Shown here piece after piece: positions 1 to 12,141 of a stretch of DNA of 64,000 bases. Location: contig JASJZH010000004.1 in assembly GCA_037178975.1 (NCBI GenBank), forward strand, positions 6,944,001 to 7,008,000. The letters run 5' to 3'. Each line of letters opens with the position of its first letter. The first letter of the stretch is position 1. Source of the stretch: Oscheius tipulae (Eukaryota > Nematoda > Chromadorea > Rhabditida > Rhabditidae). The notes under the pieces are model-generated. The model was not told where the DNA came from. It ran no database searches and worked only from the letters and a program-made list of their open reading frames with translations. Both the position numbers and the translations under genes were made by a program.

Positions 1-921
1 CTTCTCCACATTCGCTGTCAAAATCTGCATCTCGAGGCGTGCAGAGTAGACTGGTCCAGTGTTCAAAACCATTTCACCCATTTTCGTCATTTGTATTTGA
101 AGACCTGCAGCGCCGAGTTTCTTCAGACTCTTCCAAGCGTGGGTTCATACTAATAATTTTTTTAGTATCGATTCTAGTTCTGTGAGGTTATCAATCTTCA
201 AGAGCTTACGGGAACTGTAAATCCGTCCCTTCTCTGGCGAAAGTTCACCAAGATCCAAGTTCAAAACATTGATCTTTGGGAGTGCGGCTCGCCTGCTTTC
301 AGGAAAGCTGAAATGACTAAGTATTTCGCAGTGAGTTGTTTCTTGTCATATTTTCGAGACCATTGAGCTCTTGGAGTGAAACCTGAGCGTTTAAATGGTT
401 CAAAACTCGTACCATTTTATTTCCAAGAGTTTTACATAAGAATTCTGCGAAACTCAGCCGCACAGTGTCATCACGTTAGAGTTACTAACTCCAACTAGAA
501 ATTTTAGGCTCTCTCCGACAATGGCTGCAAACTACAGGAGTTGAGCATGCAAAATACTTTCACGGGTATGTTTTCGAATCTTTCCTATCTTCAGGTGCCT
601 CGCATAAAAATAGCCAGTAAAATAACAAACAACTACACTTATTACTGGCTGTCGATAAGCTCTCGGATCGTAGCTCTGAGCATTAGTGATCTCGAATTCA
701 AACTGAGAGTTTTTGACCTTGAAGATTTAGACACATTGTTAGAGGAACTGTTGAATCCAGAAAATGTCGACAATAGCAACTGTTTTACCCGGGTACCTGT
801 TGATATGTCCGTATTGTATACGTCTCTTTCGGGTTACCCAAAAAATGGTGTTTTCCTAGCTGTATCTGCTTTTATAGAGACATACTTAGTTCAAGATGAG
901 TCTACAGAACAGATTGACTGA
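1..921 (+). CDS. F-box-like family protein A, 5' end outside window
   Basis: Last three exons of a gene entering from the left edge: about 1-138, 178-330 and 508-921, all phase 0, with GT..AG introns. The exon boundaries match those of the four paralogs at 1186, 17060, 18453 and 22330. The 153-base middle exon has the same length as its counterpart in the 22330 gene. The last exon opens with the family pattern xLxxxGxxxLxxLxxxN and carries the C-terminal signature RVPVDMSVLYTSL. The F-box-like N-terminus would lie upstream of the window. The product is inferred to be a substrate adaptor of the nematode F-box kind, by analogy with its paralogs. No enzymatic motif is visible. It ends 264 bases before paralog B, so the two are tandem. 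Confidence 0.6.
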
Positions 922-1185
922 ATGTTCTTTTTCCGATAAATTATTTCTGTCTGTGTTTGTTGCTGCAGAGCAAGTGTATTCCTACTGGTTACTTTCTCGT
1001 TTCTTATACTTTTCTAACCTAAATTTCAGAGACTTGGAAGCTACTGTTTTAAGCATTAGTCATCGGCTTTCCGAGTCTGTCGTTATCGACTCGACGTGGT
1101 CGCAGTAAAAGGTGCATTCGTCTTTCGATCTCTGGCTCGGTGTTTACTCTCGCATCCTCCCAATTCTCGTCATTTGAACCGTATC

Positions 1186-2506
1186 ATGTCTCTTTTTCTT
1201 CTGAACCTCCCGTCAAGAATCCTTCTCAGGATTATACAAAAAGTAAGTGAGGTTCTTTCAGGTTTCATGACTTTTTCAGCTTCCATTAGTGTCGTTTTCT
1301 CGTCTACGAAAAACATGTAGAGCTCTGAACTCGTTCGTTGACGAAAATGCAGACAGAATTCGAATTAGAAGTGACCACTTACTGTTCATAAGTACCGACG
1401 AAGAAGGAGACTCTTTGGTAGTTTTTTGAGATGTACCATCCAAGCTGAAAAATTTTAGGAATTCACAGCAGGAATCCCCGCTAACTATCTCAAAGCCGAG
1501 GAACCCTTGGTTCAGTTTCAATGCGCTCATTTCGAGAAAATTTTCTTCGTCAGTCTTTGTTTATCACTTGCAAAACAGTTCCATAGAGTATACGCTCAAG
1601 TGAACACGATATTCTTCGACGAGAATGGAATCCAAGACTCGATTTACAATGCAGCGTGCTCCGAGTCGACTTTGACAACCTGAACGAACAAGTTTGGAAA
1701 ATTGTCGGCCACAACTTCAAGCAGTACGAGAAGCTCTGTCTCAACGATTGTCTCCCATCGTTCTTTGTCCAAATTTCCAAGGTAGAGATCTCAGTTCAGA
1801 GCAAAAGAAGAATTCAGTACTGCACGGAAATAATTGCTGACTATTCGATGCATCCATTGGAAAACGTTCGTTTACTGAAACGCTTCAAGAGCGTCATCAT
1901 CGACAACTACATGTTTGGGAAAGATGATCATCAATCTTTTGAGAGATGTTTGAGGGTAAGTCATTGCCAGTTCTCTTCTTCTTGTGAAACAGTCATCAAT
2001 TGTAGGAAAATTCGAATTTGATACAGAAATCCAGTCTGTCATGCCAGGGCTGATTGATTTTCAATTCATAGAAATTGTTTCAGACCCTCCGTGAAGAAGG
2101 CTCTGGAAATCTAGAGCTGCTAGAAATACCGAATACCAACGATGGAAAGCTCGAACTAAAGTTCTCCGGTCTGCACATTTTCAAACTATTCGTGAGAGAG
2201 GTCAATTTCGGTGAACTAGGAAACGCATTCTACCTCCTCGAAGTCGGAAGCGAAAAGTATGCTCTTATTGACGTCGGTCATCGTTCCTATCTTCTCTCTT
2301 TTGTCCCAAAAGAAATCGATCAACTAGTACTGGTCATTTATAATCGTCTGCAACAAAACATACTTCGAAAAAAGCGAATCCCATTTGACTTCTCGGACTT
2401 TTATGAAAAGTTAGCTGCTGCCGAGGGAAAGGACTATTGTGCTATTGTGACCGAGTTTGCTAATTGGTATTTTGAGAGTGTAGCTATCCCATGGGTGTAC
2501 GAATAA
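1186..2506 (+). CDS. F-box-like family protein B (about 347 aa, six exons)
   Basis: Exons 1186-1242, 1280-1417, 1459-1548, 1587-1781, 1818-1955 and 2084-2506 join in phase with consensus splice sites. The N-terminus LPSRILLRIIQK followed by LRKTCRALNSFVDENADRIR resembles nematode F-boxes (LP...I...L, then a Cys and VDEN). As in the paralogs, the F-box-like segment is split by the first intron. The exon 3 end QFQCAHF matches LQCA(R/S/K)F in the paralogs. The 195-base fourth exon has the same length as in two paralogs. The C-terminus has FYLLEV, a GHR motif and RIPFDFSDFYEKL. Probable role, by family: SCF-type ubiquitin ligase adaptor with a variable substrate-recognition half. I cannot assign it to a named C. 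elegans subfamily. Confidence 0.65.
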
Positions 2507-2796
2507 ATTATCACTGTAGGCAAGTTTGAAAGGTCCATTCGATTCTGTTTATGGTATTCTCAGTCCAGAAGAAATTTGAGAGAATTGTTCATTGTTCATT
2601 TACAATCTGGCTTACGTTTTTGACACAGAGCCGACGTGCCTGCCTGCAGCGAGATCTGTATACCCTACCCATTGTCTAAACACGATCCTGAGGTCATCAA
2701 ATTTATTTCATACTCATCTCAAGCCAAATGGTGAGAAGAAGTTTTCCGACTGTCCTTTCTTTAACTCATCTAAGAAAACCGATACTCGGTACGATG

Positions 2797-3907
2797 CTAA
2801 AAGACTCGTCCGTTAGCCTCTTCATCATTCAACCTACATTTTTGACAAATAACTGTCGTAAGAGTGTTGGCATTATTCCATCCTACCCATTGTCCAACTT
2901 GTGCTCCATAATCTTCAATATATGTCATTGAGCCGAAATACGGCTGGTTAGCGGCCCAGTTCGAGTATCCGACTAGGGGACTGCCATCCTGCCAGAAACA
3001 GGTGGAAGAGTCGCGAGAAGAACATTGAACTCCAATCCAGGGTTGATTGGCCGAGTTTCCAGTGAGCGTGATGAGGAAAGCATTCAGATCGGCACTTTCA
3101 ATCTTCACGATCATGCCTCCTTCCGACTGACAGAAAGCTTTTGAACTAGCGTAGGTTCTGGTACCACTGTCGAACTGGAAAAACTTGGTTTGTTTTGATA
3201 GGAACTGGGCTACCTTGTAGCATTTACAGGTCCCAGGGAACAAAGAATAGCCGGCGCTACAGGCGTAGTTAGCTGCAAATAAGAATAAGGACAATAAACA
3301 AAGTGAAGCTCACAAGAACATCCAGAAGAACAGTTTTGGCCTTGAACAGGACGCTGAGTTGGACAGGTAGGAATCGGTGGTGATGTCACAGGTACGAAAG
3401 ATGGATCCACTGTGCAAACAAAAGGTCGATAAGAATTGCAAAACTCTTTTCTGTAAATTTTTGTATCATTCAAACATGACTTCCGCCTACGTCCACATGT
3501 TGTCGACAGTTCTGATCGAAGCACACTGGTACATGCTCGGATCCTGGGGCTGACCAGGAGCCCAATTCACAAAACTCGAGTTCTGACTGCCAACCCAGCT
3601 CCAGTAGTTAATAAAAAGGTAGTTCAGTCCAATCCAAGGGTTCTCGCTCCCGCGGGCCATTCCCGCCACATAAGAGTTTTCGAAGGCACTCTGAACTGTG
3701 ACCAGATGACCTCCAATTGAGTTGCAGTATCCTTCGGCGTTTAAGAAAGTTGCAGATTGACTGACATATTTGTAGCATCTATTTTGGTCTAAAAAGGTGT
3801 ATATAGGAGCCATACTTGTTAAAGTTGCTGTCGTAGTGCGTGTCAATGGGACAGGCGGATTCGGTAATGACGAGAGCAGACAAGAGTGCTACAAGTAACC
3901 GCAACAT
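2797..3907 (-). CDS. Secreted protein with two C-type lectin domains (about 330 aa)
   Basis: Four exons: 3907-3816, 3778-3491, 3450-3314 and 3272-2797; 993 nt in frame. It starts with a signal peptide (MLRLLVALLSALVITESA) and CP-DTHYDSN-KCYKY, the usual opening of nematode clec genes. Domain 1 (about residues 28-140) has CNSIGGHLVTV, NPWIGL, NWAPGQPQD and RPFVC. A Pro/Thr/Cys linker with CPTQRPVQGQNCSSGC follows. Domain 2 (about 185-315) has FCQSEGG, QPWIGV, NWAANQP and a final Cys pair. The calcium-site triplet is QPQD or QPYF, not canonical EPN or QPD, so sugar binding is uncertain. CLECs in nematodes are secreted, often intestinal and infection-responsive. No promoter motif is recognised. 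Confidence 0.85.
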
Positions 3908-4288
3908 GGTTACGCGTAGGCGACGACTCGTCTCTGATTACGCGAAACTGATAATTTATAGGGGCGAGACAGTCCAAAGGTGGCCAGATTTCCGGTGTGT
4001 GGAAAGATGGAAAGAGTATTACCGGGTTGATAGAGTACTATAACAGTCTTATCAAGTTGATCCCCTATCGTCTATCTTCTGCTGTCACCATCGTGAAGTT
4101 CTAGAGTGGGGGAGTCCGTTCCAAGCTTCGGTCCATTTTCAATCCCATTAACTTGTTATCCAACTGGTTTGAACCACGCTGGTTGTGAATCAGACTAGCA
4201 CCTGTTGGAACCAATTTTCGAAAGGCATACCCAAGTGTTATACGAAACCTTCCTCTTATCAAACGGGGGTACACGTTTATTACTAAGA

Positions 4289-4609
4289 TCAATGAAGCTG
4301 TAAGCATGTATCGTATTGAAACTGGAGATCCTGGAGCTGTGAGCGCAGTTCGTCCATCTGTTCGCGCATCTCCACCATGCTTGGAATTGAGCACACTTCT
4401 GAAACTGCTCCTCCGTAACTTGGATATTAGGTCAAACCTTCGCTCTCGAAGGCAGTTCGAATAATGGCATACTTGGCTGGGAAGGGCAGACTGCTACGAA
4501 GGGATCGCTTGCCGGCCGACGGACGAGTTGAAATCCTGCCGACGGCAAAATTTGCCTGGACGCAAAGGACGAGGAAGCAGAAGAACAGCGACAACATTCT
4601 CAAGTCCAT
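4289..4609 (-). CDS. Small secreted peptide precursor (93 aa), possible neuropeptide
   Basis: Two exons (4609-4438, 4398-4289) join in phase (GAA codon split 1/2) with a 39-base intron. Residues 1-19 form a clear signal peptide (LSLFFCFLVLCVQA). The next stretch, VGRISTRPSAGKRSLR, contains a GKR site, which in prohormones signals cleavage and C-terminal amidation. The second exon encodes a helical, charged segment (MVEMREQMDELRSQLQ) bracketed by two cysteines about 25 residues apart. That suggests a disulfide-closed or helical tail. I do not recognise the family. Alternatives are a secreted coiled-coil protein or an effector-like peptide. It lies 382 bp downstream of the lectin gene on the same strand. 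Confidence 0.6.
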
Positions 4610-5989
4610 TGTTTACCCTGAAATCGGAGTCATTAGACTGTATGTTATTCAGACAGGTTAGCGAATCCACAATCTCAGAATTGAACACTATTGCTTCAGA
4701 AAGTGGGCGAACTTTGACCTTTTACTAAAAGGGCGTTGTTTCGGAGTAGACAGACAACTTCAGTGTTTCTACTAGAAGAGAGACAGACGAAGAGCCAAAG
4801 AACGCGCATATATATAGCTTGAGGGACAGGAGCAAAGTAAGTTACAGAGTTAACTACAAAAATGGGGACAAATGATGAATATTTTCTTTGCAATTGTGGA
4901 TCCCAAACTCTTGTTGACTGGGAACATTCGGTGTCCAGACTTGACAATTGGGAAAGGAAAACAGAAAAAAGAAAGGAAATCTGTTCTTCTGAGCTTGGTT
5001 AGTATGAACTTTTTTTAGACAAAATCTCTGGATTATCTTCTCAAGATGCTGGTAATTTTTTGATGGGAGATACCAAAACATGAACAGTGCAATATCTGGG
5101 CCATGAACAAGAAGAAAAGGTCAAGTACGTGTTTTGAGGTGACTTTGACTTGAAGCTACGTGGTTTTTTGGAATTCTAGCCTGCCCTTTGATAGCACTAT
5201 ACAACGAAACAGGTGGCTCCATTCAAGAGCATTGAAGCGGTTCAAGACTCAGCAAAATGTTAGAATAAACACCTTCTGTATAAGATTTGTTTAGGAGAGA
5301 CATTTTCGACGGAATTATTGTGACTCTAAGAGATCGCTCAACCTATCCATTCTCGATCTCTGGAGCATGTTCTTATTTGGCCATATCTAATTGGATTAAC
5401 TCCTTCAAATAAATTGAACTTTTGGCAAAAAAAAGCCAAAGATCTTTAAGAGAAGTTTCAGAGCAACTGTTGGAACTCAATGATATATTGCTGGGTCATC
5501 GTAGAAGGAATCTTTCAAAAAGGTAGTGCGTGATAAACGAATAGGCCTCAGAAGAGAACTGTCAAGATGGATAAACTATGTACAAGTAATTGGAGGAAAT
5601 TTGAAGAATGGAAAGCGGCTATATGAGAAATCTCGATCAGGGCCCGGTATAAATCCTCATTTTCACCTGTTACACCTATCGGCGCGATTAGGCAGTCGTT
5701 ACGTTTCCAACTGCATCGAGAAGTGGGTCCGCGGGCGGATCTAGCAAGACCACATCACTACAGATCAAAACAATTAGATTGGTGACCTATGAAACCTTCT
5801 AGCCGAGCTATTCTGAGTAGTTTGTAGCCATTAACAGTCTCTTCAGTGGACCCGGAATTACTTAGGGACCCGCTGTTTTTCTAATGGGAATGGCATTTCA
5901 AACGGAACTGGTTTCATGGGGAAGTATCAAGCGATACGGTTCCGCAATATATTGACAACATTTCCTTTCTTCCAGCTTCGATATGCAAA

Positions 5990-6024
5990 GAACGTATAGA
6001 CAAATAGTTTACATTATAAACTAT
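5990..6024. repeat. 35-base repeat with internal palindrome, copy 1
   Basis: This 35-base segment recurs at 6275-6309 with a single A/G mismatch. Both copies contain ATAGTTTA, a short spacer, then TAAACTAT, an inverted repeat able to form a hairpin. A shorter related piece (ATAAACTATC) occurs near 6562. The surrounding sequence is not obviously duplicated. Confidence 0.7.
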
Positions 6025-6274
6025 TGAATTAGGGGTATCCAGGATGTCAGCAGGCTCACTCGATTTAAAATCATGTGGGTGTGAAAAAGTTTTGAAAGAC
6101 CTGTGTTTCGAATATACAGCAGGAAAAGCGAAAGAAACCTAATATTGTTGGGAAGAGATTGCTCTTCTTCCTGAGATTTCGTGGTTAAACTGGCGGCGTC
6201 TTTCGTCTATTGAAGGCTAAGTTCTCGTAAGTCCAAAAAGTCGTCAAGAGTGCTCCTCCCGAAAGAAAGTACTA

Positions 6275-6309
6275 GAACGTGTAGACAAATAGTTTACATT
6301 ATAAACTAT
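6275..6309. repeat. 35-base repeat with internal palindrome, copy 2
   Basis: Second copy of the element at 5990-6024, same orientation, 285 bases downstream, one mismatch. It could be the ends of a degenerate small element or a dispersed motif. Confidence 0.7.
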
Positions 6310-9300
6310 CTCTGACAAGCTTTGCATAATTTCCAGGCAACAAGATTATCGGTGATTTGAGGCATGTAACTGTGCGAACAAGAAGTGTACTGTAGCTGAT
6401 TTTTGTCAAGAATATAAGAGGCTAATAGCATATACAATTCGGCAGTGTACTCAGGCTGACAAGTGAGAGACAGCGGAAAGACTTTTAAAACAGGAATAGA
6501 AACAAGAAGTGTTCTCTGAGAAGGTTGGGGATAGCTGGTTCGTTCTTCTCGGGAAGATTTATAAACTATCTTTTGTCATAGCCAATCTTGTAACGACAAT
6601 CTAAGTAACCCACCAGTAGGAATACTGTAGAAACGTATTTTGATCCAGGATGGAGTGATGAGTGCCGTGTCTCTCGCTCCCCCTATATACTCTTCCACAT
6701 TTACAATAACAAGTTTGTTTCGTACAACAAATCCAAACACATGGTCGGATTAGCTTCCTGGCCCTCAATCCCTCCAAGATCATCAGCTAATGATTTGATT
6801 CTGTGAGTGGGTTGTTTTGACGGCTACGTTGCACCAGATCAATCAAGTACATTATCCGAGCTGTGAACCACTGGACAAGTAAACCAGTTTGATCAAGCTA
6901 GCCAGAAAAGAATTCCTTGTAATCAAACGAAACTTGTCTTTTTTTCAAATAGATCATACTGGTGCACATTTATGTTTCTAACCGATAACTTTTGCTTTCG
7001 AGTATGGTTGAGAGGCAGAGTTACCAAAGGATAAAAAGCTGGTAGTACTCCGTCATCCGAATTGTCCTTCAGGTTTTAAGAATGGTTGAGCACAGGATTG
7101 ACCATGGCTCTTCCAAAGTTTCTCAAAGATATTGTCGTCGACGTTTCAGTAGTCACACACTCAGTCAGTCATATGTACTGTACTCTGTACTGTAGTTAGT
7201 AGTCACTGGAACTACCTAATAAGCCCATTACCAACCCAGCTGTCTCTCTGATTGAAAGAATGTTGCCTTCCTCTCGACTACGTACAGCTCTGTGTCATTA
7301 GTGTGTCACCTGTCCGGCTATTTCCGACCGAGCATAAACACTGTCAGAGTCTATTTCAAGAATGGGTCGATCACTGAACCCAGTACCAATCAACGAACGC
7401 TAGCTATGCGTCTTTTTGCATCACTGATAGGCGGTAAGAGTTCAATTCAGATCAGCCATGCTCAAAGAAGATTACACCAAAAGTTCCGCTGTCCGACAAA
7501 CACTGACCACTTTCGGAGATCGAGAAATCGGGAAGAGACGTCACAGAAAACAGTTTAGAAAAAGGATACTTTCTCTGAACATAGACACTGAAAAACAAGT
7601 ATGGCTGGACGGGGCTAAAGGACGATCAGTGGACTACATGTTGCCGTGTGCGAGGACGTTCCGGCGATGCTTGAACTCGGCCTTACAATGTGCTAAAGAG
7701 ACAAAGTTGTGTCTAGTTCAAAGCAAAGGGGAGGACTGATCTCAGAACTGGTTGAGGCATTGACCAGCCAGAAACCCTGGTTAGAAATAATCTGGCCAGG
7801 GTTGCAAGAAGAAGGCAGGTGAAAAAGGGAGAAAAACTTCTGAAGCGCTAGACAAGAACAACTTTTGAGAAACACCTGATCGAAGTTCTGACTACTGAGG
7901 AAAGGTGCTGAGGCTAGAAACTAGGACATGATCCTCTGGTGAAACCATTGTATCGTGTTTCGGTTTGCATCCAGATCAAAAAGGACACGGAAGACTGGAA
8001 CTTCTTGTTCTGTACAAAGCGAGAATTCCAAAAAGAGGCGAGTGGCAACAAAGGCTTACACTAGCTTAGCATCAAACCGAAGGCTGTTCTAACAAAACCA
8101 AAAGACCGAAAAAAAAATTTGGCAAAAGCCGCTACCGAAAGCCTATTTTTGGCACACGAATAGTCCAGGTGGTCAGCTTAGATTGCGAGACGTAGAGTTG
8201 AAATTCTTGATGACCAAGTTTCTTTTGGGATGCAATGAGCCACTTCCTTAGCTAAAGGAATATGTTGTTCAAATTGAGCATGTGGCCATGAAGTTCAGCT
8301 ACTAGCGCCTTTTTATACGACGTAAAACAGTCCAAAAAAAAGATTTCTGGCTACTGAACACAAAGAGAAGTCTCTGAGAGAGTGACACCTACTATCCCAC
8401 GTCTGTTGACAGTCAGTCACTCAGAAAATCGAGAGAACCTACGACAGCGGTTGACGTCTATTTAGATCCAAAGCAAAGGAATGAGAAAAGCCTCTCGTCT
8501 GCTTTGCAGACGAATTTATGGCAACTTTTTAACTGCTTAGAGGCCGTTGTAGCCTACGTAACTTTCCTGTGACACCTGTACCTCTGAATGGAGTAAAAGA
8601 CAAATTTTACCAGGAATGCATAGAACAAGTGGTTGAGAATCGGGAAAACACCGTAATCGAGGTTAAAATGAGCAAAATTGAAAGGTTTTAGTCGAGAGGC
8701 GGAAGTTGGCTGTCGTCTACGCGATTGTGGAACGGATAGTAGACATGGAAGCCGAAGGAGGATTTCGAAAACGAGCCCGGATTAGACACGAGGGTACCTG
8801 AAATTGAGGGGATTCCAACTCGAAAAAGAACCGGCACTATTTTTGAGTGTATTGCAGCTTTTCAGAGGTATTCGCCACGTTTCTTTCTATCGAAACAATG
8901 CATGAGAATAGCTTAATTTATACCAGTAAGGCCTTAACATAACCGGGTCTGTCACATATACAAAAACAACTTTATGCTGTGTCAAGTTCTGAAGCAACTT
9001 CTATGGTGTGGAGTCTGTGCAACAATTCTTTTAGAACCAGTTTCCCTCGTTTTCCCCCGTAAGCCAAAAGGTACTAGCAATTTCAAAAGGTATTCGACGC
9101 TTTTTAGGTTCAAGTGACAAACTCTACCATGTTCAAAACATAATTTTTGGTTCCCACATTTCTTCAACGATCTCCTGTCCTTCTGATCCTACAGTACAAG
9201 TTCAAGCCTAACCCACTTCCCAGAAACCTTATCCAACCCGGATTATGAAAATTGATCCGGATTATGCTGTCGCCCTTCTTCCAGAAAAGAAAAGTCGCCT

Positions 9301-9466
9301 GATCCACTGAACTTGTCTGATTTCTTGGCTATTTTCAGTTCGTGAAAGGGGGCAATTGCGCAAAAGATACGTTGCAACTCGACGATAAATCGAGACGTTT
9401 GTTTTTGATGAATAACTGAAAGGCTGAGGGCTATAATCAGCACAGCGGACGCTCTAATTAGATTTC

Positions 9467-11932
9467 TTACTTTACAATTCGGAATTTTATTTTTCTTGTT
9501 CCAAATCTTTGTCTATAAACTGCAAAAACCTTACCGGCTTGAGTCTCTGCGAACTTTCCAAACTTGTCGGCCACGACCACCAGATCCGGGAGCGGATGGA
9601 GGGTCAGAGCGTGGTCCCAGTCCCAGAGGATGGGGGAGACGTGCATGCAGAACGGGGACAGATGAGCCTGACTGAGCACGGTTCGGGCGAAATAACGCGG
9701 GATTTCCTGCTGCTGGACGTTGTTCACAGCGTGTCTAGACCATTTTTTTGTTTTGGATATGAGAAAAAAAGTCATACTTGCACATCTTTTCGACGAGATC
9801 ATCGCGAAGGACAACAATCTCCTTCGACCCATACTGCAACCGGACGGGGCTCGTTGAAAAGGAGACATTCGGGACGGCTTCCAAGAAATTGAAGAGATTT
9901 CCAGGCAGATGGGGTCGGGGAAGGAACTAGAATTTTTTTTTAAAGAAAAAGTGAGTAAGGGCTTACTATAGTGTTGGGAGGATCGTCTGGACCGGGAATG
10001 AAGACAATCTGGGTGTTTTTGTAGGCTTCTTTGAAGTCCGGCTCCTGGAGAATATTGCCCAGCCTGAATGCAATAGAGTTTGAGAGAAGTATTGGATAGG
10101 AGTACCGTCTAAATCCGTTTTCAAGTAGCTGCATCGTTTCAGTTTGCCGAGGTCGGGAGCAGAAGTTGCCGCAGAGGACGAAAGCTACGGGTGGGGCTGA
10201 ACTGAAGCCGGTCAGGAGATGGTAGACAGCTTTTAGAACCTGGAAACAAGCGAGTTATCATTTCTGGTCTAGACCAATTGCAACAGTTACCCAACAATGA
10301 ACTACTAGTTGTTGGATAGTCGAATTAAGTATCCTAACTTGCATTTGGTAAACTTTAACTTTTTAGTTACAGTAACTTCCAAAGCTCTGTAAGTAACTAG
10401 ATATATAGACTTGCATGTAAGATAATAACGGCCAAAAACAATATTCACCGTAGAATCGTCGACAAAGACATCGCTGAGAATGACAATACTCGCATCAGGA
10501 TTCGTCTCCACCGCCTTCACGAGTTTCTCATTCAGTCGAAAAGCTACGGCATCGTCTCCTCCAAACCAATTCTCGTTTCCGAAAAAGTCGCGAGTATCAC
10601 CAGCCGATTCTAGTGGAACCAGGGCTGCGTTCGTCACCAGGAACAGATTACTGTCGAATGTTCCCTAAAAGTATGTTTAAGGAGAGGGAAGGAGAATGAA
10701 TAACCTCGAACATGTAAATTCCCCCTTCTACATAGAGTCCTGGACGGAAGTCGGTGTCGGTAAACTCGATCTGGATGGAGCCCGATAGATCTTCGAGATG
10801 ATAACAGTCGTCCTGCAATATTCATACAATCAATTGTCTATTTCAATTTTTCAAATTGATTTCCTCGGTCATTGTGGTGAAATGACAAAAAGAAGATAAG
10901 TTCAATGTCAACTGACGAAAGACAACAAGTATGAACTGCTGAATAGGATAATGAAGAGCGGGAACGAAGCTTGAGACCTCAGCAAGTGAGAAAAACATTT
11001 TTGTATATGGTTTGTAAATTCCTGAATCTCCTGTGGATTTTTTACTACCTATAATCTTTGGAAATTACGTTTTTTTCTGGGACAGTAAGGCGACAAAAAC
11101 GGAATTTGATCATTTTCGACTTGTTTGTTCTTAATGTGATGAGCACAGAAAACAATTTTCCAGATTGCTCTCAAGATGAAGACGAGGAACAAAGCAACGA
11201 ACCTTTTGCTGGACGAGCATTCCAATCACGACGACATTCTCGATCTTCTTGCTCAGCCCGACCAGCGAGTCGATTGTATGAATTCGCGCACGGATTTTGT
11301 CCAGATTTTTGCATCTCCTCGCCCTTTGTGCGACCATTTGAAAACGGTGTCTGAAGGAGGCAGTAGCCCTATCCACTCCGCATGCCACCTAAAGTCAGGA
11401 GTTTTTGGGTCCGAAAAGACAGAAAACCTGTAACGGTCCTGTAGCCGGAAGTATTTTTCGTAAATCAGAATCCAGGGCGAATTTTTTGATGGAAAAGGAG
11501 TCGTAAATGTTGAAGAGGGGTATACTGAACTGATTTTTATTGAGCGATTGAGAAAAACTGACTTGGCTATGCTCTGTGCGGCTGTCAAAATCTGCGTAAT
11601 GACGTCGCGCATCACATCTCTAGTCACAACCGATGTTGATACTAAATTTTTGACAGAATAATGAGTGAAAAGGTGAAATTACATTGTTGTTGTCGTAAAG
11701 TGGCTATCATCTTCTCCATAATCTTTTTTCTTTTCGACTTGTCTGACGCCTCCAGCTGCTCGACGCAGAAATCCAGGGCGTCTCTGTAAACTCATCGTTT
11801 TTCATCAGATACATTGAAAGAACGGTCAAACAAATGAAAAAAGGAGGAAATCTACCTTCTGGGCATGAATGCGCTGGCCTTTAGAGTCGTGTTCAGCTCC
11901 TTCCGCAGTTTTTCCCGGTCAAATCCCTCCAT
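9467..11932 (-). CDS. pole-2: DNA polymerase epsilon subunit 2 (POLE2/DPB2)
   Basis: Eleven exons from ATG 11932 join in phase to about 492 aa. The matches to animal POLE2 run the full length: an N-terminal helical region, DCYHLEDLSGSIQIEF (OB-fold), then FFGNENWFGG, SIVILSDVFVDD, VAFVLCGNFCSRP, QIVFIPGPDDP, TSPVRLQYGSKEIVV, ARTVLSQAHLSP and LHPLPDLVVVADKF. These belong to the inactive calcineurin-like phosphoesterase fold of polymerase B-subunits. It is a non-catalytic subunit of the leading-strand polymerase and acts at the replication fork with the CMG helicase. The C-terminus is unsettled: either read-through to 9467, or a GTAAGG donor after 9535 spliced to 9316-9243, which restores an FSGSGDFSF segment closer to the family. 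It sits 209 bp downstream of U1-C on the same strand, as expected for an operon. Confidence 0.93.
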
Positions 11933-12141
11933 TTTTGCCTCTTGGTCTTAGAGAGAGCTAAATGTACAATCCTTTCCACAGCACAACAGATATGAGCGTG
12001 CTTTTTCGAGCAAATGTAAGAAACAACAAAGGTACCAAAATAATTTATATTACGGAAAATATCAATTACATTGTGCGGATACCATTGGAACAGATTAATT
12101 GGAAAAGGGAGACCTTTTTGATGAGGGAAAGGACGGGAATT

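Larger units (their letters stand above)
4610..9466. other. Gene-poor interval, about 4.9 kb
   Basis: I find no chain of exons with signal peptide, domain motif or phase-consistent splicing. Open stretches are short and broken on both strands. The 7.3-8.9 kb part looks like decayed coding sequence (several longish frames interrupted by stops) but I could not match it to a known transposon or gene. The only clear structure is the 35-base palindromic repeat pair near 6.0 and 6.3 kb. Confidence 0.5.

Noticed and set aside
922-1185. Possible duplicated F-box-family exon fragment between members A and B
   Set aside because: Similarity (SYWLL...LSISHR) to the last exon of member A is too short to support.
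7292-8900. Possible decayed transposon or gene
   Set aside because: Several broken frames (for example LDGAKGRSVDYML) but no identifiable transposase, reverse transcriptase or terminal repeats, so it was not called.
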